This document shows, piece after piece, positions 34,871-43,316 of a stretch of DNA of 64,000 bases. Numbering within the stretch: position 1 is the first letter of the stretch; the number at the start of each line of letters is the position of its first letter. The stretch lies in assembly GCA_021787035.1 (NCBI GenBank), contig JAJYMM010000209.1, positions 1 through 64,000 of the forward strand, given 5' to 3'. Below the pieces are notes generated by a model. The model did not search any database. It was not told the DNA's origin and worked only from the letters and a program-made list of their open reading frames with translations. A program made the position numbers and the translations under genes. The stretch is from Actinomycetes bacterium (GTDB taxonomy: Bacteria; Actinomycetota; Acidimicrobiia; Acidimicrobiales; Palsa-688).

Positions 34871-36082
34871 TCAGGGGCCGGGCCAGATCAAGGAGCGACC
34901 CCGGTAGATGGCGTCTAGGTAGCGGGGGTCAACTATGGAGGCGAGGTCCAAACTGTGCCTGATCAGGTGGGAACGGACCATCAGCTGGTAACTCGGCAGC
35001 CATTGTGCGGTGTCCTCATAGCCCACTCCATGGCCGGGGAGAAGCGTCTTCCTTACGATGCCGGACTCCACCATCCAGCGCTGGACGTTTTGGTGCACGT
35101 TGTAGCCCACCTGGTACTTGGCGGCGTCCCGCACGCACGTCGTCGCGTGCGAGATGCAGAAGCTGAAGGCCTTGAACGTGGCCCTCAAGAAGTCCTCGAC
35201 CGTCCCAGGGTGCGCCTTTGCCCATGCCCGATTGACATCGAATACGTTGAAAGCACCTTTTATGCCAAATGAGGCAGGATCCCACTCCCGTACCTTGTAG
35301 CCGGCGTCGCTCAGCTGTACGGGTTCGTTGGACTTGTAGGCAGTGAGCCCTTGGACCTGACCACGAGGCAGGATCGTGGGGTCGTAGCCGACGGCCACCT
35401 CCTTCAAGCTCGAGATGCGCACACCGGCCTTTTGGAGCATCGCGGTGATGTCGGGCGGCATGGAGCCCTTGTAGCCGATCGTCTTGCCATCGAGCTGGCG
35501 CAGGTTTGTGATGGAGGGCATTGTGAGGAGGACGTCAATGGTCGCGTTGCCATAGGTGGCGATCGCGTCGACGGGGATGCTGGGCGTTCCAGCCACGTCG
35601 GCGATGGCGTCCTCGGGTGACCCGAGCTCGGTGATCGTCACCTTGCCGGCGTCGACGAGCTGCGCCGACGAGGTCGGGTCCCCGTTGCCAGGCTCGAAGC
35701 GCACCTTTAGGCATAGGTCGGAGTAGAAGCCCTGTGCCTCGGCCGCTATCGGGTCGAGGATCCCAACGGAGGCCTGCCAGCTGAAGCCCGTCAGGTAGGT
35801 GATCGTGCCTGCCGCCCGGTTGGCGGCACAGCGGGACCTGCTAACGAGCACGGCTGCCCGTCTAGGCGTGGCGGCGGTGGCACTCGCAGCGGGGAAGAGC
35901 GTGGCGGCACAAGCGGCAACTGACGCAAGTGCGCAGATCGTACGGACGAGGCTGTGGCTCATCCGGCGGCGCGCCATTGGGCGGCGGTTCGTTCGGTTCG
36001 GGCTTAAACGGCTGTGGCTCATACGCCGGGGCACAGTACTGGCCGGCGACGGCCTCGAGCGAGGCGAGGCCAGGATGTTCAT
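34871..36082 (-). CDS. ABC transporter substrate-binding protein (NMT1/SsuA-like)
   Basis: A 403-residue periplasmic-type binding protein. After a signal segment (SLVRTICALASVAACAATLFPAASATAA) comes the mature domain, with QASVGILDPIAAEAQGFYSDLCLKV and DGKTIGYKGSMPPDI, as in NMT1/THI5 and sulfonate/taurine-like binding proteins. The ligand is unknown. ATG 36082 overlaps the permease stop (ATGA), but this leaves a long basic N-region; ATG 35977 or 35962 would give a normal signal peptide. RRMSHS occurs twice, 60 bp apart. It is the last gene of a three-gene importer operon. Confidence 0.85.
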   Translation of the reverse strand: MNILASPRSRPSPASTVPRRMSHSRLSPNRTNRRPMARRRMSHSLVRTICALASVAACAATLFPAASATAATPRRAAVLVSRSRCAANRAAGTITYLTGFSWQASVGILDPIAAEAQGFYSDLCLKVRFEPGNGDPTSSAQLVDAGKVTITELGSPEDAIADVAGTPSIPVDAIATYGNATIDVLLTMPSITNLRQLDGKTIGYKGSMPPDITAMLQKAGVRISSLKEVAVGYDPTILPRGQVQGLTAYKSNEPVQLSDAGYKVREWDPASFGIKGAFNVFDVNRAWAKAHPGTVEDFLRATFKAFSFCISHATTCVRDAAKYQVGYNVHQNVQRWMVESGIVRKTLLPGHGVGYEDTAQWLPSYQLMVRSHLIRHSLDLASIVDPRYLDAIYRGRSLIWPGP

Positions 36083-36819
36083 TCCTTGAACCCCCTCCAG
36101 CGCAGCACCTTGTCTTCGGCGACCAAGACGAGCGCGGTCAGCACCAGCCCGAAGGCGGCGAGAGTGATGATGCCCGCCCACGCGTAGCCGAGTTGGGCGT
36201 TGGCCGATTGTTGCTCGATGAAGGCGCCGAGGCCACCTGAACCCTGGGCGACCATCTCCGCGATGGCCGCCCCCACCACGGAAAGGGGCACTACGACGCG
36301 CGCCGCAGCGAACAGGTAAGGGAGGCTTGCGGGTAGCTGGAGCCGCCACAATGTCTCCCAGCGGGAGGCCGAAAGGCTTTGGAACACCTCGAGCGCGCGC
36401 GGGTCGGCCGAGCGCAACCCGGCCAGAGCGTTGATGAGGGCCGGGAAGAACGTGATGATCGCCGTCATCACGATCTTCGGGGCGTGGCCAAAGCCAAGTA
36501 CCACGGTGAGCGTTGGTGCGATCGCGAGCAGAGGGCTCACGTTGAGGGTGACCGCGAGTGGGAGCACTGCCCTGGTGAGCAGGCGCGATTGGTCCATGGC
36601 AACGGCCAGCAAGACGGCGACCGCGTAGCTGATGGCAACGCCTGGCACTGCCTCGGCCAGGGTGTCGCCGCCGTAAACGAGCAGCGTGCCCAGGTGGCCC
36701 CCGAGGTCTGAGCCGACCTGTCCGATCGTGGGCAGCAAGAAGCGCTCATGAGTGGCGACGAGCTCCCAGACGAGGACTACGGCGCCGAAAGCGACCAGTG
36801 GCGGGGCCCAGGCCCCCAA
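36079..36819 (-). CDS. ABC transporter permease (SsuC/ThiX-like)
   Basis: A 246-residue inner-membrane subunit with five to six helices. The BPD-type coupling loop appears as EVFQSLSASRWETLWRLQLPASLPYL. It is homologous to SsuC/TauC/ThiX permeases. The TTG start 11 bp after the ATPase stop is the best visible; no ATG is near. The stop overlaps the binding-protein start. Confidence 0.9.
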   Translation of the reverse strand: MGAWAPPLVAFGAVVLVWELVATHERFLLPTIGQVGSDLGGHLGTLLVYGGDTLAEAVPGVAISYAVAVLLAVAMDQSRLLTRAVLPLAVTLNVSPLLAIAPTLTVVLGFGHAPKIVMTAIITFFPALINALAGLRSADPRALEVFQSLSASRWETLWRLQLPASLPYLFAAARVVVPLSVVGAAIAEMVAQGSGGLGAFIEQQSANAQLGYAWAGIITLAAFGLVLTALVLVAEDKVLRWRGFKE

Positions 36820-36829
36820 GCGGAGGTGG

Positions 36830-37693
36830 TCAGCGAGCCGTCGCAGCGAAGGCCTCCCTCAGCAGCGCGCGCAGCTCGCGCTCTAGTTCGTGGAACGCTT
36901 CGCTGTCCTCGATACCCTCTGGGCGAGGGCGCGGGAGGGCGATGTCCACGGGTTGGCCCAATTTCCCCTGTCTCATCACGGAGACCTGGTCGGAAAGCAC
37001 GACCGCTTCGGTGACGGAGTGGGTCACGAACACGACCGTCGGCCTCTCGGCTTGCCAGAGGTCCAAGAGGAGATGGGCCACGTGTTCGCGTGTGATCTCG
37101 TCAAGAGCACCAAATGGCTCGTCCATGAGCAGCACTGGCGGTGCGAAGGAGAACGCCCGAGCGATTGCGACCCGTTGGCGCATGCCACCCGAGAGCTGCG
37201 CTGGGAGCCGGTCCATGGCATCGGAGAGCCCGAGGAGCCCGAGGATAGTTTCGGGGTCGCGCGGCTGGCACTCTGCTCTCCGGTTCAGCTGAAGAGGGAG
37301 TTTGACGTTGTCGAGGACGCTGCGCCAGGGCAGGAGGGCCGGCGACTGGGGCACCCAGCCCAGGTGCTTGCGGCGGCTTGCCTCTGCTGGTGGTTCGCCG
37401 AAGACCGATACCTGGCCAGAGTCGGGCTTGGTCAGGCCCGCAAGTACGCGCAGAAGCGTTGACTTGCCGACCCCGCTCGGCCCGACGATCGTGAAGAAGC
37501 TCCCACGGCGGATGGCGAGATCTACTCCGTCAAGCGCTGGCGTGCTCATCTTCGGGAAACGCTTTGTGACCTTGGAGAGCAAGATAAGGCCCGCTTCAGG
37601 GCCGTCTCCGGCAGCGGCGGCCCTCGCCTCCTGCCCGCTCGGCCCCGGGCTGAGTGCGGTGTTCCCTGTGGGGGTACTAGCGGCGGCGCGCAT
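36830..37693 (-). CDS. ABC transporter ATPase (SsuB-like)
   Basis: The 287-residue ATPase has Walker A GPSGVGKST, Q-loop VPQSPALLPW, signature LSGGMRQRVAIARA, Walker B VLLMDEPFGALD and switch His VFVTHSVTEAV. It belongs to the nitrate/sulfonate/taurine ATPase family. ATG 37693 is chosen; an upstream TTG at 37720 is possible. First gene of the ATPase-permease-binding protein operon. Confidence 0.93.
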   Translation of the reverse strand: MRAAASTPTGNTALSPGPSGQEARAAAAGDGPEAGLILLSKVTKRFPKMSTPALDGVDLAIRRGSFFTIVGPSGVGKSTLLRVLAGLTKPDSGQVSVFGEPPAEASRRKHLGWVPQSPALLPWRSVLDNVKLPLQLNRRAECQPRDPETILGLLGLSDAMDRLPAQLSGGMRQRVAIARAFSFAPPVLLMDEPFGALDEITREHVAHLLLDLWQAERPTVVFVTHSVTEAVVLSDQVSVMRQGKLGQPVDIALPRPRPEGIEDSEAFHELERELRALLREAFAATAR

Positions 37694-37781
37694 GGTCGAG
37701 TGCCACCATATGGGGCCCAAGGTGGCTGAGATGCACCGGTCCTACCCAGCTTGGGTTTGCGCCGGGTGCCCGGCCATCGCC

Positions 37782-37949
37782 TCAGTGGAGCTCGTGGTAG
37801 GCGCCGTAGCCACCAGCGGCCAGAGCCGCAGCTACCATGCACAGCATCGCTACAGACAAGATGATGTCCGCCCTTTTGGACACAAGGCCGTAAATGCCCG
37901 TGGCCTGGGCAATTACCAGCAGGGCACCAGCCACGTAAAAAGGTGTCAT
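37782..37949 (-). CDS. 55-residue two-helix membrane protein
   Basis: Too short for usual length cut-offs. ATG 37949 opens MTPFYVAGALLVIAQATG and the frame ends with TGA at 37784-37782. It has two hydrophobic segments (residues 4-22 and 30-49) separated by SKRAD and ends AYHELH. Third-position GC is moderate. No clear ribosome site precedes it. It lies 88 bp upstream of the ABC ATPase on the same strand. It resembles generic small membrane proteins; function unknown. Confidence 0.5.
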   Translation of the reverse strand: MTPFYVAGALLVIAQATGIYGLVSKRADIILSVAMLCMVAAALAAGGYGAYHELH

Positions 37950-38090
37950 TTGCTATGCGCCACGAGGTCGCGCGAAGGAACGGCCATCTCACCCGAGGAT
38001 AGTCTTCCGTTCGACACGCCTGGTGCCACGAGGCGTGGGGAGGGTTCGCCACGCCGCACTCGGCGCCGTGGTCGGGGGACCGAGGGCTTG

Positions 38091-38165
38091 CCCACCGGTA
38101 CCTCGCCCACCGGTACCTCGCCCACCGGTACCTCGCCCACCGGTACCTCGCCCACCGGTACCTCG
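38091..38165 (+). repeat. 15-bp tandem repeat x5 before mobA
   Basis: Five perfect copies of CCCACCGGTACCTCG end 3 bp before the likely GTG start of mobA. The frame is open through the array (PTGTS pentads), so it could be an N-terminal extension or a leader. Each unit holds an ACCGGT and a GGTACC palindrome. Confidence 0.96.
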
Positions 38166-38168
38166 CGC

Positions 38169-38744
38169 GTGCGCGTGAGCGGGATGCTCCTGACAGGTGG
38201 TGCGAGCCGGCGAATGGGTTTTGACAAGGCTTGCCTTGAGGTAGGAGGCGTGCGCAATGCCGTGCGCCTGGCCGGCGTCCTCGCTCGGGTGGCCTGGCCT
38301 CTGGTGGAGGTTGGCGTCGGGTGTTCCGGGCTCCCCTCCGTCTTAGAAGAGCCCCGAGGCGAAGGACCGCTCGTGGCCCTTTGCGCCGGCGCTGAATGCT
38401 TAACTGGGCTCGGCTGCACAGGGCCGGCGCTCGTGCTGGCGTGTGACCTCCCCTTCATGACCGCCGGGGCACTGGCGGTCCTGGCCCGCTGGCCGGGCGG
38501 TGCGAGTGCGGTCCCAATGGTCGGTGGACGGCCGCAGCCCCTTTGTGCGAGGTGGTCGTCCTCGGACCTGGCCATTGCTAAGGAACTTGTGGCGGCGGGG
38601 GAGAGGTCGATGAGGTCACTACTTGGGGCGGCAAGCATCGAGGTGCTCGACGAGGCCAACTGGTCGGGGCGCGCGCGCCGTCTCTTCGCCGACGCCGATA
38701 CCCCCGAAGATCTGCACCGCCTCGGCATCGCCGCCCCCCAGTAG
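38169..38744 (+). CDS. mobA: Molybdenum cofactor guanylyltransferase (MobA-like)
   Basis: The 191-residue nucleotidyltransferase adds GMP to molybdopterin. The N-terminal LLTGGASRRMGFDKACLEVGG matches the GTP-binding loop of MobA, and VLACDLPFM holds the metal-binding Asp. GTG 38169 gives MRVSGMLLTGG; GTG 38175 and ATG 38184 are alternatives, and the open frame continues upstream through the PTGTS array. The stop TAG lies inside a second, 16-bp repeat. Confidence 0.82.
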   Translation: MRVSGMLLTGGASRRMGFDKACLEVGGVRNAVRLAGVLARVAWPLVEVGVGCSGLPSVLEEPRGEGPLVALCAGAECLTGLGCTGPALVLACDLPFMTAGALAVLARWPGGASAVPMVGGRPQPLCARWSSSDLAIAKELVAAGERSMRSLLGAASIEVLDEANWSGRARRLFADADTPEDLHRLGIAAPQ

Positions 38745-38778
38745 GCCCGCCCCCCAGTAGGCCCGCCCCCCAGTAGGC
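38734..38778 (+). repeat. 16-bp tandem repeat across the mobA stop
   Basis: Unit AGTAGGCCCGCCCCCC recurs from 38740 with a 16-bp step for about 2.6 copies. The mobA TAG (38742-38744) is inside the first copy. A 16-bp unit would shift the frame, so the array could only grow here after the stop. Confidence 0.9.
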
Positions 38779-38794
38779 CGCGCCTCCGTGGCCA

Positions 38795-40495
38795 TCAGGG
38801 GCTAGAGGTGAGGCTCTCTGCTGGTGGTGGCGTGTTGTTTTCGCCACCCACTTCGTCTCCCACTGGCAATACGACCTCGACACGTGTGCCGCCCCCGGGC
38901 GGGCAGGTCACGTCGATGGTGCCACCATGGGAGGTCACAACCCTTTTCACTATGGCCAGACCGAGCCCTGACCCTGGCATCGAACGGGCCGACGCCGCCC
39001 GGTAGAAACGCTCGAAGATGTGCGGGAGGTCCTCGGGCGGTATGCCGGGCCCTTGGTCAGTGACGACCAGGTGCCAGCCGGCCGCGTCGGTCCACAGACG
39101 GACGATGACCTTGCCGCCCGCGGGGCTCCACTTGGCGGCGTTGTCGAGGACATTGACCACAGCGCGTTCGAGCATTGCCGGCTGCGAACGTATATAGCCG
39201 GGCTCGAGCAGGGACTCGAAGTGGACTGACATCGCACGCCGCTGCGCCCGCTCGACGGCGTGGCGGACCAGTTGGTCGAACGCCACAAGTTCTGGTTCCG
39301 TCTCTTGCCTTTCCTCATCTCGGGCGAGGTCCACCAGGTCGCCGACCAGCGTCGCGAGCTCCTGCAATTGCGCATCCACGTCGGACAGCAGCTCGTCGCG
39401 GTCCGCTGGCGGGAGGTCCTTGGTGCGCATGAGGACCTCGATGTTGGTCCGCAGGCTCGTGAGGGGTGTCCGGAGCTCGTGACCGGCGTCGCTCACCAGT
39501 TGGGCTTGCTGCTGGCGCGAGGCCGCAAGGGCACCGAGCATCGCGTTGAAGCTCCGTGCGAGGCGCCCGAGCTCGTCATTGCTCGTGTCTTCGATCTTCT
39601 CGGAGAGGTCCTGGGTCTCGGCCACTCGCTCGGCGGCGAGGGTCAGTTCTTCGACAGGGCGCATGCTCGCCCGGCCAACCGCCCAGCCGAGCGCGGCGGC
39701 CAGGGCCACACCGCCCACGGCCACCAATATGAGGGCAAGGCGCAGGAACGCGAGCGTGTTGTCGACGTTGGTGAGGTTGAACCCGACCATGACCACGACA
39801 CCTGGAAAAGTGGACGGCACCGCCGCCACGAGGTACGGCCGGCCATCACTCGCGGTGACGGCTTCGAAAGGTGGAGTGGGGCCGTTGGCGCCGGCCTTGA
39901 GGGCCTCCTTCACCGCGGCCGACTTTGGCAAGTAGGCATGGCTCCACGACGCGCTGCTTTGGAGCGAGACCACCTGATTGGACGTGACAACCTGCACGTA
40001 ATCGCTCCACTGCTGCTGGAAGTGGTACAGCTGAAAGGGATCCACGGCGGGTCCGGTAGACCCCATCTGGACCAGCTGGGGAGCCGAGTCGGTCGCGGCG
40101 CTCAAGCTCGATGCCGCCTGTTGCTTCATCTGTCCGCTCACTGCCACATACGACGCAAGTGCCGCCATGGCCACGGCAACGCCGACCGCGGCCGCTACCA
40201 AGGCGCTCACTCGCCCGCGGAAACTGATCTGCCGAAGCCAAGCGAGCGCGCCAGGCGAATCAGGCCCACGAGGCGTGGCGCCATCCCGGTCGAGGACGCC
40301 TTCGCCGTCTTCGGGTAGGTTGTCCGGCTCCTCGGCCCATTCATCGGTGGGCTCGGGAGCCACCTCCTGCTCGCCGGCCGGGCCTGTCGGCCACGGCGGT
40401 TCTGGGCCTGACTTGCCGTTGCCATCGGTGCCGGAACGGAAGTGCCCAGCCCAGTTCAGCTCCATGGCGGGAAGGGGGCCTGTGCCATTGCTCAC
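38795..40495 (-). CDS. MprB-like sensor histidine kinase
   Basis: The 566-residue kinase has a Pro/Glu-rich cytoplasmic N-terminus of about 90 residues, then TM1 (about 96-118), an extracytoplasmic domain, TM2 (about 250-272) and HAMP. The phosphoacceptor H339 is in [12 protein letters not shown] box [10 protein letters not shown] and [21 protein letters not shown] follow. The domain order matches MprB, which senses envelope stress in mycobacteria. GTG 40495 overlaps the regulator stop (GTGA). Confidence 0.92.
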   Translation of the reverse strand: MSNGTGPLPAMELNWAGHFRSGTDGNGKSGPEPPWPTGPAGEQEVAPEPTDEWAEEPDNLPEDGEGVLDRDGATPRGPDSPGALAWLRQISFRGRVSALVAAAVGVAVAMAALASYVAVSGQMKQQAASSLSAATDSAPQLVQMGSTGPAVDPFQLYHFQQQWSDYVQVVTSNQVVSLQSSASWSHAYLPKSAAVKEALKAGANGPTPPFEAVTASDGRPYLVAAVPSTFPGVVVMVGFNLTNVDNTLAFLRLALILVAVGGVALAAALGWAVGRASMRPVEELTLAAERVAETQDLSEKIEDTSNDELGRLARSFNAMLGALAASRQQQAQLVSDAGHELRTPLTSLRTNIEVLMRTKDLPPADRDELLSDVDAQLQELATLVGDLVDLARDEERQETEPELVAFDQLVRHAVERAQRRAMSVHFESLLEPGYIRSQPAMLERAVVNVLDNAAKWSPAGGKVIVRLWTDAAGWHLVVTDQGPGIPPEDLPHIFERFYRAASARSMPGSGLGLAIVKRVVTSHGGTIDVTCPPGGGTRVEVVLPVGDEVGGENNTPPPAESLTSSP

Positions 40496-41181
40496 CCCCG
40501 CATCTCGGCCGGGAGGCGCATCACGTAGCCGACCCCCCGCACGGTGTGGATGAGCCGCGGCTCGCCGTCTGCTTCGGTCTTGCGCCTCAAGTAACCGATG
40601 TAGACCTCGAGGCTGTTCGAGTTGAGCCCGAAGTCGTAGCCCCATACGCGATCGAATATGACTTCACGGGGCAAGACCTGCTTGGGGTTGCGGAGGAACA
40701 GCTCGAGCAGCAGGAACTCCGTCCGCGTCAGCTCGATCAACCGCTGGCCGCGGCGCACCTCGCGGGTCCCGGGGTCGAGGGAGAGGTCAGCGAACCGGAG
40801 GATCTCGTCATCGGCGGTGGGTGCGCTGCGCCGGAGGAGGGCGCGGAGCCGAGCGAGCAGCTCTTCCAGCGCGAAAGGTTTGACCATGTAGTCGTCGGCT
40901 CCGGCGTCGAGGCCGTCAACGCGCTCGGAGACAGCCGACCTCGCCGTCAGCATGAGCACCGGTGTCCTGTCCCCCGCGGCCCTAAGGCGCCGGCACATCT
41001 CGAGGCCGTCGAGCCGAGGCATGGCAATGTCCAATACGATCGCATCGGCGGGACGCTCCGCGTGCGCCGCCAGCCCGGCCATCCCGTCTTCAGCCAGCTC
41101 GGCTGTGTAGCCCTCGAACCGAAGGGCGCGCTCGAGCGCCTGGCGGACCGCAGGCTCGTCGTCAACCACCAGTACCCTCAT
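40492..41181 (-). CDS. MprA-like response regulator
   Basis: This 229-residue OmpR-family regulator has phosphoacceptor D51 in [19 protein letters not shown] and MVKPF in the receiver. The winged helix contains [23 protein letters not shown] and [13 protein letters not shown]. It is close to MprA/TcrX of actinobacteria. It is the first gene of the pair; its promoter must lie in 41182-41301, shared with the divergent small coiled-coil gene. Confidence 0.93.
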   Translation of the reverse strand: MRVLVVDDEPAVRQALERALRFEGYTAELAEDGMAGLAAHAERPADAIVLDIAMPRLDGLEMCRRLRAAGDRTPVLMLTARSAVSERVDGLDAGADDYMVKPFALEELLARLRALLRRSAPTADDEILRFADLSLDPGTREVRRGQRLIELTRTEFLLLELFLRNPKQVLPREVIFDRVWGYDFGLNSNSLEVYIGYLRRKTEADGEPRLIHTVRGVGYVMRLPAEMRG

Positions 41182-41301
41182 CAGACCATCCTCTGCTATC
41201 AGGTTAATTGTGCCTGAGCCGTCTGAGAAGCTGCTGAAGGAGCTTTGAAACTTGGCTGGTGATCGCGGCGCTGCCCAGCGGGGCGGGTAGCTTTGCGTCC
41301 A

Positions 41302-41589
41302 GTGACCCAGTTTATGGTCGAACGCCGCCTGATGGAGGTCTCCAAGCGGCTGGCCAAGGCGAGGGAGGAGCTGGCCGTGGCCGAGGAGCAGGCTGACGCC
41401 CTCGCCGATCTGGCCGAAGACGCACGGGTCCGCGCTCTTGTGTCAGAGACTCCTCTAGCTGGGCGCGAGTCACAAGAAGCGCGGCGGCACGCTGATGCCA
41501 TGGCAGGGGCACGCGACCAGTTGGCGGGGCAAGTCAGCCGGCTCGAGTCCGAGCTCAACGAACTGCTGGACAAGCTCACCGCTGACTAG
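41302..41589 (+). CDS. Small conserved coiled-coil protein upstream of pdtaR
   Basis: A 95-residue protein from GTG 41302 ([10 protein letters not shown]). It is almost entirely helical, with heptad-like spacing ([27 protein letters not shown] and [14 protein letters not shown]). A TTG at 41293 is an alternative. Similar short proteins occur beside ANTAR regulators in other actinobacteria, from memory. Function unknown; 43 bp before pdtaR on the same strand. Confidence 0.75.
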   Translation: MTQFMVERRLMEVSKRLAKAREELAVAEEQADALADLAEDARVRALVSETPLAGRESQEARRHADAMAGARDQLAGQVSRLESELNELLDKLTAD

Positions 41590-41632
41590 GGCGGCACCCG
41601 GCTGCGGCTGGCCCAGTACAGTTGAGGGCGCA

Positions 41633-42217
41633 ATGGGCGCGCGTGTCGTGATAGCCGAGGACGAGGCCCTCATCCGCCTCGACCTGAAGGAGACCCTCGA
41701 AGAGGAGGGCTACCAGGTCGTGGGCGAGACCGGCCGGGGCGACGACGTCCTCCCGCTCGTGCGCGAACAGAGGCCGGACCTTGCGATCTTGGACATCAAG
41801 ATGCCGGGTCAAGACGGGCTGGCTGCCGCCGCAGCCATCACTTCTGAACGACTAGCAGCTGTTGTCATCCTCACCGCGTTCTCGCAGCGGGAGCTGGTTG
41901 ACCGTGCACGGGAGTCCGGGGCGCTGGCTTACCTTGTGAAGCCCTTCCAGCGCAACGACCTGGTGCCTGCTATCGAGCTCGCTCTAGGCCGCTTTGAGGA
42001 GATGAGGGCCCTCGAGTCCGAGTACAAGGACTTGGAGGAGCGCCACAACACCCGCAAGCTGGTCGAGCGGGCCAAGGGTGTCTTGATGGACGAGTTCGAC
42101 ATGAAAGAGACCGACGCTTTCAGGTGGGTACAGCGGCGGGCCATGGACGACCGGACCACGATGAAGTCCGTTGCCGAGGGGGTACTGTCGGGGGAGCTTC
42201 GCCCAGACGAGCATTAG
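41633..42217 (+). CDS. pdtaR: ANTAR-domain response regulator, PdtaR-like
   Basis: A 194-residue antitermination regulator. The receiver has phosphoacceptor D54 in LAILDIKMPGQDG and VKPFQ. The C-terminal ANTAR RNA-binding domain has RKLVERAKGVLMDEFDMKETDAFRWVQRRAMD. In M. tuberculosis PdtaR works with the kinase PdtaS on hairpin RNA targets; no PdtaS is here. ATG 41633 has a GAGGG about 7 nt upstream. It is convergent with dtxR, with a 16-bp gap. Confidence 0.93.
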   Translation: MGARVVIAEDEALIRLDLKETLEEEGYQVVGETGRGDDVLPLVREQRPDLAILDIKMPGQDGLAAAAAITSERLAAVVILTAFSQRELVDRARESGALAYLVKPFQRNDLVPAIELALGRFEEMRALESEYKDLEERHNTRKLVERAKGVLMDEFDMKETDAFRWVQRRAMDDRTTMKSVAEGVLSGELRPDEH

Positions 42218-42233
42218 CCCCGGCTAGGAGGTC

Positions 42234-43085
42234 CTACAAGACCGAGGTGCGGCCTTGCACGACCAGGCTTGCGGACGCCGCGGCGGGCGTGCTTTCTGGC
42301 GGTAGTCCGGCTTCCTGCTCGCCGCTGCGGTCGGCCCCCTCGCCGGTACTGGTCGTGACCGGTACGCAGTAGAGCAAGCGCGCGAGCGCCGGACCCAGCT
42401 CTACTGTGTCCCCGCCCACATCGAGGGCGAGGCTCCCGTCGGGGCCACGGGCCGCCACACGGCCCTCTTTGCCGGGGATAAAGCCGTGCTCGTCCAAGTA
42501 GACGAGCGCTTCGTAGTCCAGCTCGACCTGCTCGGACACCCTCCTCAGCTGGACAAGGTCGCCCGGTCGTGCATCGGCCAGCGATGCCACGGGGTCGATG
42601 GGGCGCCCGGAGCCGGGGACCGGGTTGCCGTGGGGGCAGGTGGCTGGGTTGCCCAGGATCTCGACCAACCTCTCTTCGACGTCGTTCGAGATCACGTGCT
42701 CCCAACGGTCCGCCTCGGCGTGGACCTTGTGCCAGGGGAGCCCGATGACGTCGGTCAAGAGGCGCTCGGCCAGGCGGTGCTTGCGGATCACGCTCGTAGC
42801 CATGCGACGGCCCGTTTCGGTGAGCCGCAGGGCGCGGCCGTCGATTTCGATGAAGCCAGCCTCCTTCAGGCGGTGCACCATCTCCGAGACGGTGGGTGCG
42901 GAATGGCCGACACGCTCGGCTAGCCGAGCTTGGATGGCGGTATGGCCCTCTTCTTCGAGGGTGAAGATCGCCTCCAAGTACTGCTCGTTGGGCGGGTGCA
43001 GGCCGGGACGGTGGTCGTTGGGACCGCTCGGCTGCCCATCGTTGGATGACCAGTGAGAGCCATTAGTAAGCCCATTGGCAGACAT
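42234..43085 (-). CDS. DtxR/IdeR/MntR-family metal-dependent repressor
   Basis: A 283-residue repressor. The winged helix (about 32-90) contains IQARLAERVGHSAPTVSEMVHRLK. The dimer and metal domain has HRLAERLLTDVIGLPWHKVHAEADRWEHVIS, with His/Glu ligands, and NPATCPHGNPVPG. An FeoA/SH3-like C-terminal domain follows (residues 155-235). It has a 30-residue N-terminal extension and a 45-residue tail beyond typical family members. Whether it senses Fe or Mn cannot be told. A DtxR-type core site lies 7 nt before its ATG. Confidence 0.92.
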   Translation of the reverse strand: MSANGLTNGSHWSSNDGQPSGPNDHRPGLHPPNEQYLEAIFTLEEEGHTAIQARLAERVGHSAPTVSEMVHRLKEAGFIEIDGRALRLTETGRRMATSVIRKHRLAERLLTDVIGLPWHKVHAEADRWEHVISNDVEERLVEILGNPATCPHGNPVPGSGRPIDPVASLADARPGDLVQLRRVSEQVELDYEALVYLDEHGFIPGKEGRVAARGPDGSLALDVGGDTVELGPALARLLYCVPVTTSTGEGADRSGEQEAGLPPESTPAAASASLVVQGRTSVL

Positions 43086-43089
43086 GAGC

Positions 43090-43103
43090 CATAGGCTAAC
43101 CAG
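43090..43103 (-). promoter_or_regulatory. Candidate DtxR-type box before the dtxR gene
   Basis: On the minus strand the sequence reads GGTTAGCCTA (43101-43092), identical to 10 contiguous bases of the core of the DtxR/IdeR consensus (GGTTAGCCTAACC). It lies 7 nt before the start codon, near or over the ribosome-binding region, which would suit autorepression. The second half-site is poor. Confidence 0.45.
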
Positions 43104-43316
43104 AGACGCTTGCCCGGGGTACGGCCTCTCGGCACAACTCAGGGAGGCCTAAAGTCCCACATTACTTCGGCCATGCGCCTCCGGGCCTGGCCAAGGGGCG
43201 CTTTGCGCTCGGGTCAGGGACAGCTGGCGCTGGCGTGCTGGTAGGACCGGTCCGAAGCGGCCTGGCGATGCAGCTTCACCTGCCCCGACGCCCAGCCGCG
43301 GTGGCAGACTCTAGGG

